A DNA stretch of 48,583 nucleotides from Desulfocapsaceae bacterium (GCA_030653035.1 JAUSAB010000062.1:1-48583); one strand, 5' to 3'; counted from the stretch's first letter, positions 9,506-20,031 are shown. Notes: generated from the sequence alone by a model not told the origin. Made by a program: numbers and translations.

Positions 9506-12500
9506 CCAGCGCCTTGCGTACGGCCATGGCCAGTTCCCGTAGCGAAATCGGCTTTGTCAGGTAGGCCCGGATGCCGAGGGCGTGGGCTTGTTCCTTTTTG
9601 ATCAGTTCGCTGTATCCGGTGCAGAGAATGACCGGAATGTCAGGGCGGATGGCCTGAACCTTGGTCGTCAGTTCAATGCCGTTCAGGTGCGGCATGGTTA
9701 TGTCGGTGATGAGCAGGTCAAAGGCCCCCGGGGTATGGGTAATACGGGCTAGGGCCTCCTCGCTGTCGTTGATCACAGTTATTTGGTAACCCAGATTGGT
9801 GAGAATGGACTCGAGCAGGGAGGTGATTTCTGTTTCATCATCCACCACCAGCAGTCGTTCGTGGCCAGTGGGGATAGGCTTAGTTGCGACCGCTTCAGCA
9901 AGTGAAGGCGCTTCGGCTATCCTCGGCAGATAGACATGAAAGCGCGTCCCCTTGCCCGGCTCGCTGTATACCGTAATATGCCCCTGATAACTTTTGACAA
10001 TGCCGTGGACCATGGAAAGACCAAGGCCGGTGCCTTCTCCCTTTCTTTTGGTGGTAAAGTAGGGCTCAAAGATATGGGCCAGTGTTTTTTGTTCCATGCC
10101 ACTGCCGGTGTCACTGACCTCGATCAACACATAGTCTCCTGGGGCGAGTTCGACGCGGGGGCCCTTGCTGTCATCCTCAATGGTAACTTTTGTAAGGCTC
10201 ACCCCCAGTATTCCGCCGCTCTCGCGCATAGCATGGTAGGCATTGGTGCAGAGATTCATGATGACCTGGTGAAGTTGGGTCGGATCAGCCAGGATAGCAC
10301 CGCATTCCGGGGAAATCATCTTGCGGATTTCAATGGTGGAGGGCAGTGAGGCCCGGATCAGTTTGAGCGCCTCCTTCACCACCAGATGCGGTTGAAACGG
10401 TTTCCTCTCCCGCGGGTCCTGACGGCTGAAGGCGAGAATCTGCTGAATCAGATCCTTGGCCCGTCCGGCAGCTTTGGTGATTTGCAGTACATCTCTTGTC
10501 AGAGGATCGTCCGGAGAGAGTTTGGTTAAGAGCAGTTCGGAATAGCCGAGAATGGGGACCAGCATGTTGTTGAAGTCATGGGCAATGCCTCCGGCCAGGG
10601 TACCGATGGCCTCCATTTTCTGGGCCTGCCGGAGTTGTTTTTCAAGCTCAACCCTCCCTGTGATATCCTGAACAATACCCACCATTCTGGACGGTTTGTC
10701 ATTGGCCGCGTAAACGACCTCTCCCTGCGTATGAACATGGCGCACTGTTCCGTCGGGAAGGAGAAGGCGATGCTCCATGTTGTAGACGCTTTGCTTTTCA
10801 AGGGCATCAGAAATAGCGCGATTTACCAGATCCCGGTCAGCAGGGTGGATCACCGAGATGAACGATTCGAAGAAGGGAGAGTTTTTTTCCGGTTCAAAAC
10901 CGTAAATACGAGTTGCTTCGGCCGACCACCACATCAGGTTTTCCGGAATCAGCCAATCCCAGTTCCCCAAATGCGCGATTCGTTGCGCCTTGGCCAGAGA
11001 GGATTCGCTCTTTCTGAGTTCGGCCGTGCGCTCTTCCACAAATTGTTCCAAGTGCAGGCTGTATTGATTTAATTCCGCCTCGGCCTTCTTGCGGTCCTCA
11101 ATATTGTGTACTACCGACAGCAATCGATTCTGTCCACCGATGTTTGCCTGTTTGAGGTTAACCTCAACCCAGAAGAGGTCGTTATTTTTCCGTTTGGCAA
11201 GCCATTCGAAGGTCTGTGGTCCTTCGGCCAGAGTTCTTGCAATCCATTGTGCGATATCCTGGCTTGTAAAAGGCGGTGTGCCGGCACTGAAATGATCCAT
11301 GGACAAGGAGAGAACCTCATCCCGGGAATAGCCATACATCTCGCACATGGCCTTGTTCACATCGAGAATGGCCCCGGAGACCAAATCATGAACGAAAAAA
11401 GCATCATTGGCGGAGTGAAAAATTTCTCGATAGTTCCGTTCCGATTCCTGCACAGCCTTTTGCGCCGATTTTATGGTGTCGAGCTGTTTTCCGAGCTCTG
11501 CTTGGGCAAAAACAAGTTTCCGGTTGAGTTGGACGGTATGGCTTGTGAAAAAAAGCAGGAGAGCCAAGAGAACGGAGATAATGAGAAGCCAAATCCAATA
11601 TTGGATGACAAAATCGACAAGGTGAATCTTGCCGAAATGATGCGCATAGGGGCCAAGCGCTAATTCCTGAAAGAGTTGGTGCACCGGTTGGTAACTAAGG
11701 GGCACGGTCCAGCCGCCGATATGTGGGATTTGGGCTGCCTGGCTTTGTGGGGGCATGCGCAGCAGGGCAACGGCAACATCTTCGGAGAGTTTCTCCGCTG
11801 TATGTTGGAGTTTGGCAAAGGGCCATTCCGGATAGAGGCGGGTACTATGCAGATATTCAAAATTATCAGTGTGTTGGGGGTTGAGTATTTTAATGGAGGC
11901 AAGATTTATCGATCCCTCTTCAGCCATCTTCTCCAGGGTATCCGTCCTCACCGTGCCGGCATCCGCTTCTCCGCTGAGCACTGCTAAAACCACAGCATCA
12001 TGGGTGCCGACGAATTTGAGCGTTTTAAAATCACGCCTGGGGTTTATACCTTGGGCCTGGAACTCGCGCAAGGCCATGAGCCAACCACCAAAAGATTCCT
12101 GATCAACGGCGGAAAAGGACTTGCCGTTTAAATCGTGCAAGCCGTTAATATCCTTATTGTCCGATCGGGTGAAGATTACGCCGCCGAATTGGCTCTTGGG
12201 AACATGGTTGAACAGATTTTTCATTGTGGCGATGCGGCTGACACCGAACTTGTACTCCAAATCGACATAGTAGGCGCTGTTGGCGATTATGAAATCGATG
12301 GTGCGATCTTGTACTGCTTGGTGTACCTGGGTAAAATTAAGGGGGACAATCTCAAAGGAGTGGGTAGGGATCGCGCTGCTCAGATACTCTGCGGTAGGTG
12401 TCCATATTTGCACCGCATGTCCTTCTCCCCTTTTAGCCAGTACCCCGATTTTGACCGTGGAAAGTTCTGATGCAACTGCGGACAAGGGCGAGAAAACTAC

Positions 12501-12569
12501 ACCAAAGAAAAAGAGCGCCAAGAGAAAAAAACGGCAAATGAATGAGCCAGTCACAGATGTACTCTTCAA
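9495..12569 (-). CDS. Hybrid histidine kinase with PhnD-like periplasmic sensor
   Basis: The 1024-residue protein begins with a signal-anchor (about 10-33) and a periplasmic domain (about 37-310) like PhnD/TtrS-type binding proteins ([24 protein letters not shown]). A transmembrane helix near 320-345 and two PAS domains (about 380-490 and 530-640) follow. The kinase core has its phospho-acceptor in [10 protein letters not shown], the N box in [11 protein letters not shown] and G boxes DTGSGM and [11 protein letters not shown]-terminal receiver (about 905-1020) has VVDDE, the phospho-acceptor in LITDITMP, and the Lys in LTKP. It likely senses a small anion or phosphonate-like solute and relays phosphate internally. 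Its start overlaps the preceding kinase gene by 4 bases (ATGA). No partner DNA-binding regulator is visible nearby. Confidence 0.93.
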   Translation of the reverse strand: MKSTSVTGSFICRFFLLALFFFGVVFSPLSAVASELSTVKIGVLAKRGEGHAVQIWTPTAEYLSSAIPTHSFEIVPLNFTQVHQAVQDRTIDFIIANSAYYVDLEYKFGVSRIATMKNLFNHVPKSQFGGVIFTRSDNKDINGLHDLNGKSFSAVDQESFGGWLMALREFQAQGINPRRDFKTLKFVGTHDAVVLAVLSGEADAGTVRTDTLEKMAEEGSINLASIKILNPQHTDNFEYLHSTRLYPEWPFAKLQHTAEKLSEDVAVALLRMPPQSQAAQIPHIGGWTVPLSYQPVHQLFQELALGPYAHHFGKIHLVDFVIQYWIWLLIISVLLALLLFFTSHTVQLNRKLVFAQAELGKQLDTIKSAQKAVQESERNYREIFHSANDAFFVHDLVSGAILDVNKAMCEMYGYSRDEVLSLSMDHFSAGTPPFTSQDIAQWIARTLAEGPQTFEWLAKRKNNDLFWVEVNLKQANIGGQNRLLSVVHNIEDRKKAEAELNQYSLHLEQFVEERTAELRKSESSLAKAQRIAHLGNWDWLIPENLMWWSAEATRIYGFEPEKNSPFFESFISVIHPADRDLVNRAISDALEKQSVYNMEHRLLLPDGTVRHVHTQGEVVYAANDKPSRMVGIVQDITGRVELEKQLRQAQKMEAIGTLAGGIAHDFNNMLVPILGYSELLLTKLSPDDPLTRDVLQITKAAGRAKDLIQQILAFSRQDPRERKPFQPHLVVKEALKLIRASLPSTIEIRKMISPECGAILADPTQLHQVIMNLCTNAYHAMRESGGILGVSLTKVTIEDDSKGPRVELAPGDYVLIEVSDTGSGMEQKTLAHIFEPYFTTKRKGEGTGLGLSMVHGIVKSYQGHITVYSEPGKGTRFHVYLPRIAEAPSLAEAVATKPIPTGHERLLVVDDETEITSLLESILTNLGYQITVINDSEEALARITHTPGAFDLLITDITMPHLNGIELTTKVQAIRPDIPVILCTGYSELIKKEQAHALGIRAYLTKPISLRELAMAVRKALDEK

Positions 12570-15376
12570 GATAATTCCCTTTTTGTGTCCAGCGCCTTGC
12601 GTACGGCCAGGGCCAGTTCGTGGACTGAAACGGGTTTCATCAGGTAGGCCCGGATGCCGAGGGCGCGGGCCTGTTCTTTGTTGATCAGCTCGCTGAAGCC
12701 GGTGCAGAGGATGATCGGCAGCTCTGGGCGGATGGCCAGGACCCTGGCCGTGAGCTCAAGGCCGGTCAAGTGCGGCATGGTCATGTCGGTGATGAGCAGG
12801 TCAAAGGTAGTGGGGGAATCGGCAATCAGGGCCAATGCCTTCTCGCTGTTATTGACAACAGTGACCTGGTAGCCGAGGTTGGCGAGGATGGCCTCAAGCA
12901 TGGTGGTGATCATGTTTTCATCATCCACCACCAGCAGCCGTTCGTTACCAGTGGGCAGGGGGGATGCGGGTGCCGACTCGCTCACGGTAGACGTCTCGGC
13001 TATCAGCGGCAGATAGACATGGAAACATGTGCCCTTGCCCGGCTCACTGTAGACTGTGATCTGCCCCTGATAGCCTTTGACAATGCCGTGGACCACTGAC
13101 AGGCCCAGACCGGTGCCTTGTCCCTTGGCCTTGGTGGTGAAATAGGGCTCGAAAATCCGTTCCAGGGTCGCGTGATCCATGCCGCAGCCGGTATCGCTGA
13201 CCTCAAGCTGGACATAATTGCCGGGGAGAATCTCAGAGCTTACAACCTTGCTGTCTTTCTCCTCGATGGCAGCCTTAAAAAGGCGGACGCCGAGTATCCC
13301 GCCGCTCTCCCGCATGGCTTGGTAGGCATTGGTACAGAGGTTCATGACGATCTGGTGGAGCTGGGTCGGATCGGCGAGAATGGTTCCGCAGTCGGTGGCG
13401 ATCTCTTCGCAGATCTCGATGGTGGTAGGCAGGGAGGCCCGCAGGAGTTTGAGCGCCTCTTTTATTACCAGGTGTGGACGCAGCGGTCTTCGCTCCTGCG
13501 GGGCCTGCCGGCTGAAGGCCAGGATCTGCTGAACCAGATCCTTGGCCCGTAAGGCTGCCGTGATAATCTGTTGCAGATCTGAGGCCAGGGGTGTCTGGGG
13601 GGGAATCCTGGTCTGGGCCAGTTCGCCATAACCGAGGATGGGGGCCAGAATGTTGTTGAAATCGTGGGCAATGCCACCGGCCAGGGTGCCGATGGCCTCC
13701 ATCTTCTGTGATTGTCGGAGTCGCTCTTCCATCTTCATCAATTCACTGATATCTTTGGCAATATGGACAAAGATGGTGGCCCCTGTGGAATCAGTAACGG
13801 GAAAGGCGGCGGCGGCAAAGGTCTTGCCCAGGTTGGCGTGGCAGATAGTGGCCCGCTGGCTGGTCAGGGTCTGGAGGGCGAGAAGCTCCGGGCAGCCGGG
13901 GCAGGGTTCGCTGCCGCCGCGGAAGACTTCATAACAGTGTTTGCCGATGAGTGCGGCGGGCGCCATCTGGAAAAGCTTGCAAGCGGCCTTGTTTGCCCGG
14001 ATGATTCGCATATCCTGATCGTGGATGGTGATGATATCATCAATGGCGTCAAAGGTTTTTTCCCATTGCTCCTTGATGGCGAGGATCTCAAGTTCCATGA
14101 CCTTCTGCTTGAGAATCCCCCAGACCGTATTTATATAAAGGGCAAGCTGATTGGCATCTTCCTGATTGTAGGGTTCCTTTTTGTTGCCGACACCGATGAT
14201 GGCGACAACGTGGTCGCCGTCCAGGATTGGTACACTCAGATGGCGCAGCACGGGGAAATGGCCCTCCGGGTAGCCTTTGCGATCCGGGGTGTTCGGATAA
14301 TCATTGTGGATCACCGGTTGGCGGAGGCGGATACAATCGGCCAAGATTCCGGCATCTTTGAGCGGATAATGGATGAATTTTGCCGTCGAACATTCGTTTT
14401 TGACTTTTTCCGACCAGGTAAAAAGTTCAATGGTCTGCTGATCCTCATTCATGAAATGCAGAGAGCCCACGTCGCTACCGGTGAGCTGCACAGCATCGGC
14501 CAGGGCATGATCGGCCAGGGCCTCTCTGGAACTCCATGGTTGACGCGCCAAGGTGAGCAGGGCCGCCGCCCGTTCTTTATCGCGTCTGGCCTTTTCCTCT
14601 GCCGCCCGGCGCTCGGTGATGTCGGTGGCGATCTCCAATCGGACGAGGCGGCCGTTGGCCCAGGTGATGACCCGGTTCTGGATGTGAAGCCAGCGGCCGG
14701 TTGCAGTGTTCTGGAAATCCCAGGTGTAAACTTCTGCCGGATTTCCATCCGGGGTGATCAGATATCTGTTGGTGCAGAAGGGGCACGGCCCGGTCTGACC
14801 AACTTGCAGGGTCTGCCAGCAGATGGCGCCGGTGATATCTTTTCCCAGCATCTTCTGGACGTACTTGTTGACAAAGAGGACCTCGTAGCTCTCCATGTCG
14901 GCCACATAGACAAGGGCATCCAGGTTGTCGAGAATGGTTTTCAGCATGGTATGCGAGGTCAGCAACTGGTGATGGGTTGCCTGCTGTCGTTCCAGTTGCT
15001 GGTTGAGGGCGGTAAATTTATCGCTGGCGCTTTTTGACTGAGAAATGCGGAGAAAGATAAGGGGTGGTTCTTCCGGCTGCGCCTGGATCCGATAGCCGAA
15101 GCAGGTGTATTGACAGATCGTGCTGTTTACGTCGAGGCGGGAAAGAATTCCCGGCATCTGCTGCCGGTTTCTGATGCAGGTGGAGAGATAGTCAGCAATT
15201 ATCTGGGCCGTCTCGTGAAAGCATTCGGTAAAGCTTCGCCCTGCCATTTCCTGAGGAGGCAGTCCGAGTATGGCTGCGCCGGCAGGATTAGCAGCCACGA
15301 TTGCCCCTTCTCTGGTGAGAAGAAAACAGCCGTCATGCCACGGGCCACTCAGTTCTGTAAACAGCTTGGTCAGCAT
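12566..15376 (-). CDS. PAS/GAF hybrid histidine kinase with receiver
   Basis: This 936-residue soluble hybrid kinase has PAS at about 8-110, a second PAS at 145-270, GAF at 290-440, a third PAS at 450-560, HisKA around [14 protein letters not shown], HATPase_c ([26 protein letters not shown]) and a receiver (VVDDEN; LITDMTMP; LMKP). Two of the PAS domains carry paired cysteines, GPCPFC and EPCPGC, which may bind metal or act as redox switches. No membrane segment or signal peptide is seen, so it should respond to an intracellular cue. The start lies 3 bases after the stop of the small sensor gene upstream, and its end overlaps the next kinase gene. The kinase-receiver half is strongly similar to the two neighbouring kinases, which points to tandem duplication. 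Confidence 0.93.
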   Translation of the reverse strand: MLTKLFTELSGPWHDGCFLLTREGAIVAANPAGAAILGLPPQEMAGRSFTECFHETAQIIADYLSTCIRNRQQMPGILSRLDVNSTICQYTCFGYRIQAQPEEPPLIFLRISQSKSASDKFTALNQQLERQQATHHQLLTSHTMLKTILDNLDALVYVADMESYEVLFVNKYVQKMLGKDITGAICWQTLQVGQTGPCPFCTNRYLITPDGNPAEVYTWDFQNTATGRWLHIQNRVITWANGRLVRLEIATDITERRAAEEKARRDKERAAALLTLARQPWSSREALADHALADAVQLTGSDVGSLHFMNEDQQTIELFTWSEKVKNECSTAKFIHYPLKDAGILADCIRLRQPVIHNDYPNTPDRKGYPEGHFPVLRHLSVPILDGDHVVAIIGVGNKKEPYNQEDANQLALYINTVWGILKQKVMELEILAIKEQWEKTFDAIDDIITIHDQDMRIIRANKAACKLFQMAPAALIGKHCYEVFRGGSEPCPGCPELLALQTLTSQRATICHANLGKTFAAAAFPVTDSTGATIFVHIAKDISELMKMEERLRQSQKMEAIGTLAGGIAHDFNNILAPILGYGELAQTRIPPQTPLASDLQQIITAALRAKDLVQQILAFSRQAPQERRPLRPHLVIKEALKLLRASLPTTIEICEEIATDCGTILADPTQLHQIVMNLCTNAYQAMRESGGILGVRLFKAAIEEKDSKVVSSEILPGNYVQLEVSDTGCGMDHATLERIFEPYFTTKAKGQGTGLGLSVVHGIVKGYQGQITVYSEPGKGTCFHVYLPLIAETSTVSESAPASPLPTGNERLLVVDDENMITTMLEAILANLGYQVTVVNNSEKALALIADSPTTFDLLITDMTMPHLTGLELTARVLAIRPELPIILCTGFSELINKEQARALGIRAYLMKPVSVHELALAVRKALDTKRELS

Positions 15377-15379
15377 GGT

Positions 15380-15904
15380 TTAGTCCCCGTAATATTCCCA
15401 ACCTTGGGCTGCCTCGGCCTCAGGAGACTGTTCCAGATAGATGGTAACCCGGCACTGGCCGCATCTGCCGGCAAAGGTCTCTTCCAGGATTACCTTGGCA
15501 TAGCCCAGATTGGTGGCGGTGATGACCCCGAAGACATTGGAGGTCATCATGCACATGGATGGCCGTTCCAACACCGCATCTCCAAAGGGGCAGGAGGAGT
15601 TGGACAGGATGATTTTGTGGTGGTCCTGGGCCACGATGGAGAAATCACCGTGAATCCGTTGTTTCAGATCAACCAGAACCTGGGCGACCTGATCCCGGTT
15701 CAAGGTGGTGACCCCCAGTTCCCTGGTGTAGAGGCTGTTGATCCATTTACCCATATGCTGGCCGACCAGACTGATATAGCCGGCAGCTTCCTCATAGCCC
15801 ACAACTCTTTCGAGTGTGCCAGCCAGTTCCCGGATCAGGGTTCTGAGAAAAAGATCGCGGTTCAGGGGGATGTTGAGTTGTTGCACGGTTGTTGTCTCAT
15901 CCAT
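15380..15904 (-). CDS. Small Cys-containing sensory protein (methanogen output domain-like)
   Basis: The 174-residue protein has a helical N-terminal half and a C-terminal half with five cysteines: SNSSCPFGDAV, PSMCMMTSNVFG and GRCGQCRVTIYL. This pattern matches my memory of the methanogen output domain 1 (MetOD1) family, which resembles V4R domains. It has no enzymatic motif or membrane segment. The start is supported by AAGGAG upstream. It heads a tightly packed unit: the hybrid kinase gene starts 3 bases after its stop. It probably supplies a signal to, or receives one from, that kinase. The exact family and ligand are uncertain. Confidence 0.6.
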   Translation of the reverse strand: MDETTTVQQLNIPLNRDLFLRTLIRELAGTLERVVGYEEAAGYISLVGQHMGKWINSLYTRELGVTTLNRDQVAQVLVDLKQRIHGDFSIVAQDHHKIILSNSSCPFGDAVLERPSMCMMTSNVFGVITATNLGYAKVILEETFAGRCGQCRVTIYLEQSPEAEAAQGWEYYGD

Positions 15905-15990
15905 GGTCAGACTCCTTTCTGGGAAATCCAGATTCCTACGGTTCTGTCTTTACGGGTGCTGTATGACATTTTCCTTTGAAACTATTGCCT

Positions 15991-18261
15991 TTAAGGGAGT
16001 TTTTTCCTGGCATCCAGTGCCTCGCGCACCGTTATCGCCAGTTCGTGGATCGACACGGGCTTTGTCAGGTAAGACTGGATGCCGAGGGCGAGGGCCTGTT
16101 CTTTGTTGATCAATTCGCTGAAACCAGTGCAGAGAATGATCGGAATATCTGGGCGGATGGCCAGTACCTTAGCCGTGAGCTCAAGGCCGGTCAGATGCGG
16201 CATGGTCATGTCGGTGATGAGCAGGTCAAAGACTAAAGGGGTGTTGGTGAGCAGGGCCAGAGCCTCCAGACTATTGTTGATAACAATTGTCTGGTAACCA
16301 AGGTAAGTGAGGAGTGCCGTGAGCATGGTGGTGATCGCTTCTTCATCATCCACCACCAGCAGTCGCTCGCTACCGGTAGGCAAAGGGGATGTGAGTGCCG
16401 ACTCACTCAAGCTTGGTGCTTCGGCGATCAGAGGAAGATACACATGAAAACATGTGCCCTTGCCGGGCTCACTGTCAACAGTGATCTGCCCTTGATAACT
16501 TTTGACAATGCCGTGGACCATGGAAAGTCCAAGGCCGGTGCCTTCTCCTTTGTCCTTGGTGGTGAAATAGGGCTCAAAGATCCGTTCCAGGGTATTGCGT
16601 TCCATGCCATAGCCTGTGTCGCTGATCTCAAGCTGGATATACTTGCCAGGCGTAAGTTCGGAATTGCCAATCTTGTGGTCTCCTTCACCGAAACTTGTTT
16701 GAGAAAGGCGTACTTCCAGGATACCACCGCTTTCCCGCATGGCATGATAGGCATTGGTGCAGAGGTTCATGATGATCTGATGGAGCTGGGTCGGATCGGC
16801 GAGGAGAGTCCCGCAGTCGGTGGCTATCTCTTCACGGATCTCGATGGTGGCGGGCAGGGTGGCCCGCAACAGTTTGAGCGCCTCCTTGATCACCAGATGT
16901 GGCCGCAGGGGTTTTCGTTCCTGGGGAGCTTGACGGCTGAAGGCAAGGATCTGCTGGATGAGATCCTTGGCTCGCAAGCCCGCCCTGGTGATCTGGTGCA
17001 GATCCGAGATCAGGGGGTTGTCGGGGGTGATTTTGGTCAGGGCCAGTTCGCTATAACCGAGAATGGGGGTCAGGATGTTGTTAAAGTCGTGGGCAATGCC
17101 ACCGGCAAGCGTCCCGATGGCCTCCATCTTCTGGGCTTGCCTGAGCTGCTCCTCCAGCTTTTTCTGCGCAGTGATATCGCGGACACTTTCAATGCCGGCA
17201 ATAATATTGCCATCAGCGTCTTTCATCGGACTGGAGGTAACCTCCAGATGGATAAGCCCATGTTCGCCAGGGGCAGTAGTCTCGCGGCGATGCACTGCGC
17301 CGTCGGCAAAAGATTGTACGAGAAGGCAGCCGTCACATATTGTTGCCCGGTGTTGATAGGCATGGTAGCAGTATTCACCAGTGTGCACGCCCTGTTTGTC
17401 CATATGGACCTTGTTTTGATACAGCACCTTGAAGTCGGTGTCCTGAACGGTGATCCCGTCTGTCAGGGTCGCGAATAACGATTCAAGTTTGTTTTTTTCC
17501 TCAAAGAGCTTTCGGGTCTGAGCTTTACGTTTGCTTATGTCGCGTACAACCGAGACAATAAAGTTTTTCTCCCGGCGAGGAATAAAACTGGCATTTATCT
17601 CGACAGGAATGCGACTGCCATCCTTGCAAATCTGTTCAGCTTCAAACAGACGGCTTTTTTCACGGACCCGGTCTGCATAATTTTGCCAGCTGGGCATGTC
17701 CACAATATGGGGCGCGATGTCGATGATTCGAAGAACCAAGAGCTCGTTATTGCTGTATCCCAGACTGGAGCAGGCCTTGTCGTTGACGTAGATGATCGCA
17801 CTGGTGTCGGCATCGACAACGAAGATGGCGTCATTGCTCTGGTTGATAAGGGTTTGAAACAGGGAGAGCTCTTCTTGGGCAAGATGGCTCTCGGTGATGT
17901 CCATGAGCAGGGACTGTTTGGAGAGGGTGCCATCCTCATTACGGATCGGGGTGTTGATGACATCGTACCAGCGTCCATCTTTGGGGCTCTTTAATTGTCG
18001 GCGGAGGGTCTTTTGTTCGCGAAATAATCTATCGTTGTTGCAATAGGGGCAGATCTCTGTCCGACCGTGCAGGATTTTGTAGCAGTATTCACCGGTGGCG
18101 TCATAGCCGGTGCGTTCCCGCAGCTTGTCGTTCATGTACTGGATACGATGATCCTGCGAACAGATGTAGATGAAACCATCAAAGGCCAGGGTCAGGGCAT
18201 CAAAATCCGGCACCCGTGGTAAGGAGCCGTCTGTTGTTTGAGGGACAGTAGGAGGGGGCAT
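15991..18261 (-). CDS. Triple-PAS hybrid histidine kinase with receiver
   Basis: The 756-residue soluble kinase has PAS domains at about 25-130, 140-245 and 260-370, then HisKA ([10 protein letters not shown]), HATPase_c ([26 protein letters not shown]) and a receiver (VVDDEEAI; LITDMTMP; LTKP). PAS1 carries EICPYC and PAS3 carries TICDGC, each shortly after a CY motif, the same cysteine arrangement as in the neighbouring kinase. This suggests a shared redox- or metal-linked signal. A gap of 86 bases separates its stop region from the small sensor gene, so it may be the first gene of the long minus-strand unit or a separate transcript. No DNA-binding domain is present. Family certain; input and phosphotransfer partner unknown. 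Confidence 0.93.
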   Translation of the reverse strand: MPPPTVPQTTDGSLPRVPDFDALTLAFDGFIYICSQDHRIQYMNDKLRERTGYDATGEYCYKILHGRTEICPYCNNDRLFREQKTLRRQLKSPKDGRWYDVINTPIRNEDGTLSKQSLLMDITESHLAQEELSLFQTLINQSNDAIFVVDADTSAIIYVNDKACSSLGYSNNELLVLRIIDIAPHIVDMPSWQNYADRVREKSRLFEAEQICKDGSRIPVEINASFIPRREKNFIVSVVRDISKRKAQTRKLFEEKNKLESLFATLTDGITVQDTDFKVLYQNKVHMDKQGVHTGEYCYHAYQHRATICDGCLLVQSFADGAVHRRETTAPGEHGLIHLEVTSSPMKDADGNIIAGIESVRDITAQKKLEEQLRQAQKMEAIGTLAGGIAHDFNNILTPILGYSELALTKITPDNPLISDLHQITRAGLRAKDLIQQILAFSRQAPQERKPLRPHLVIKEALKLLRATLPATIEIREEIATDCGTLLADPTQLHQIIMNLCTNAYHAMRESGGILEVRLSQTSFGEGDHKIGNSELTPGKYIQLEISDTGYGMERNTLERIFEPYFTTKDKGEGTGLGLSMVHGIVKSYQGQITVDSEPGKGTCFHVYLPLIAEAPSLSESALTSPLPTGSERLLVVDDEEAITTMLTALLTYLGYQTIVINNSLEALALLTNTPLVFDLLITDMTMPHLTGLELTAKVLAIRPDIPIILCTGFSELINKEQALALGIQSYLTKPVSIHELAITVREALDARKKLP

Positions 18262-18486
18262 TCGTTGTCTCTGATCGATTTTAAAAAAAATCTGGGTAGA
18301 GTTTTCATAGCTGAGTTGCGCCCCGTAATGATCTTGCTGTCCGGGTAGTTTGTTCCTCTTCCTTTGCTCAAACAGACGTTATCTTTGCCGGTTTGCCGCG
18401 GTGAATTAGGTTTCTTTGCTATGCTCTTTGTCCTCTCCTCGTTGCGTGTTCACCTTTTCGCGCTTCTTCTTTGTTGGAAAATGGAA

Positions 18487-20031
18487 TTATACCTTGAAAT
18501 GACTTACCAGGTTTTTAAGCTCCTCGGCCAGTTGCGCTAATTGGGCGGCGTTCTCTCGTACCTGTTCTTCACCCCGGTGGATTTCGCTTACTGCCATGTT
18601 GATCCCGGCAATTTCCTGGGCAATTTCTCCTGAAACAGTTGCTGTCTGTGCCACCTGCTCGTTGGCGTCATGCACTCCCGTTGAGGCCTCGGCAATATTC
18701 CCCACTACCTCCTGCGTGAGTGCTGCCTGTTCGGCAATGGCCTCGGCAATGGTGGCGACAAGGGCACCGACTTCTTCAATGACTCCGGTGATCTTGTCAA
18801 TATCGGTTATGGCCCCGCCGGCAGATTGTTGGACCCCGGTAATCCTGCTTTTGATGTCCTCAGTGGCTGTGGCGGTCTGTTTTGCCAGTTCTTTGATTTC
18901 ATTGGCGACCACTGCAAATCCTTTGCCGGCCTCCCCAGCCCGTGCCGCTTCGATGGTGGCGTTCAGGGCAAGCAGGTTGGTTTGAGACGAGATCGCGGTG
19001 ATGGTTTCCGTTACCTGGCCAATTTGCTGCGCCGCCTGCCCGAACTGCTGCATCAGTACTGCAAGATTCTGGGCCTGAGTGCCGGCCTGCTCGCTGATTT
19101 TACGGGCCTTCTCCGAGTTGGCGGCAATCTTGCCGATGGTGTTGTTCATCTCCTGGGTGGATCCGGTGACGGTGGCGAGGTTGGTTGTCGCCTGTTCCAT
19201 GCATGCCGCCACCGAGTTGGTATTGGCGCTGGCCTCTTCTGCTGCGGCTGCCACCGTGCCCGTCTTGTCGGATACGACCTGGACATCTGTCGACATCTGT
19301 TGGGAAATGGCTGACAGCTCATCAGAAAACGTAGCGACAGTGGCGGCATTGTCTGCCAGCTGGGCGATAATCCCCCGGACTTTCTCGGCGAAGGTATTGA
19401 AACCGTTCGCCAGCGCCCCAACCTCGTCACCGGTTTCCACGGCGATTCTTCGAGTAAGGTCGCCCCCACCTTGAGAGATGTCCTGCATTAATTCTGCCGC
19501 ATGACTGATGGGTGTGACAATGGCGTTAGCCAGCAGGGTGATCAGTACAGTCATGAGAAAACCGCCAATGAGGATCGCGGCGCCGGTAGTCAGCATGTTA
19601 TTTTTGAGCTGGGCCGTAACACTTTCTTTGCTGTAGCTGAATTTAAGCCGTCCAATAATTGTTACACCTGCCGGATCCTTGATTTCTCTTTCCACGAGAA
19701 CAGATTGTGCAGATGTCGGTTTTTCCTGACTGTTTTTCGTCAGTGCGGTGCCCTTCCCGTCAAAAAAGACAACCCATTCCACATCCGCATCCTTGATGAC
19801 CTCTTTGACAAAGGCGTCAAGGGCCGGATAGTCGTAGTTGTTGATATAAGGCCCACTTATCTGTTCGGCCAGGGTTACCAGGGAAAGGGCCTTGGAGTCC
19901 AACGCACCCTGCATGAGGTGATTACTCCTGAACATCATGAATCCACCCAGGCTCAGAAGCAGGATTGCCGTCATCAAGACCGTTGCGATAATGATTTTAG
20001 GGCGTAGGCCCAATGAATGAAGATTTGGCAT
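18487..20031 (-). CDS. Methyl-accepting chemotaxis protein
   Basis: The 514-residue chemoreceptor has a transmembrane helix at about 14-34, a compact periplasmic domain to about 145, a second transmembrane helix near 150-172, HAMP, and a long coiled-coil signalling domain. The hairpin tip that contacts CheW and CheA is clear (SSQTNLLALNATIEAARAGE), followed by GKGFAVVANEIKELA. No CheR-tethering pentapeptide is seen at the end (LVSHFKV). AAGGA precedes the ATG. It sits between the kinase block and a PstS-like binding protein gene, separated from the latter by a terminator, so direct co-transcription is unlikely. The binding protein could still be a ligand-bound partner. Ligand unknown. Confidence 0.93.
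   Translation of the reverse strand: MPNLHSLGLRPKIIIATVLMTAILLLSLGGFMMFRSNHLMQGALDSKALSLVTLAEQISGPYINNYDYPALDAFVKEVIKDADVEWVVFFDGKGTALTKNSQEKPTSAQSVLVEREIKDPAGVTIIGRLKFSYSKESVTAQLKNNMLTTGAAILIGGFLMTVLITLLANAIVTPISHAAELMQDISQGGGDLTRRIAVETGDEVGALANGFNTFAEKVRGIIAQLADNAATVATFSDELSAISQQMSTDVQVVSDKTGTVAAAAEEASANTNSVAACMEQATTNLATVTGSTQEMNNTIGKIAANSEKARKISEQAGTQAQNLAVLMQQFGQAAQQIGQVTETITAISSQTNLLALNATIEAARAGEAGKGFAVVANEIKELAKQTATATEDIKSRITGVQQSAGGAITDIDKITGVIEEVGALVATIAEAIAEQAALTQEVVGNIAEASTGVHDANEQVAQTATVSGEIAQEIAGINMAVSEIHRGEEQVRENAAQLAQLAEELKNLVSHFKV

Noticed and set aside
13712-15037. 441-codon plus-strand frame antisense to the PAS/GAF kinase
   Set aside because: The minus-strand kinase has complete PAS, GAF, kinase and receiver motifs; this frame has none.
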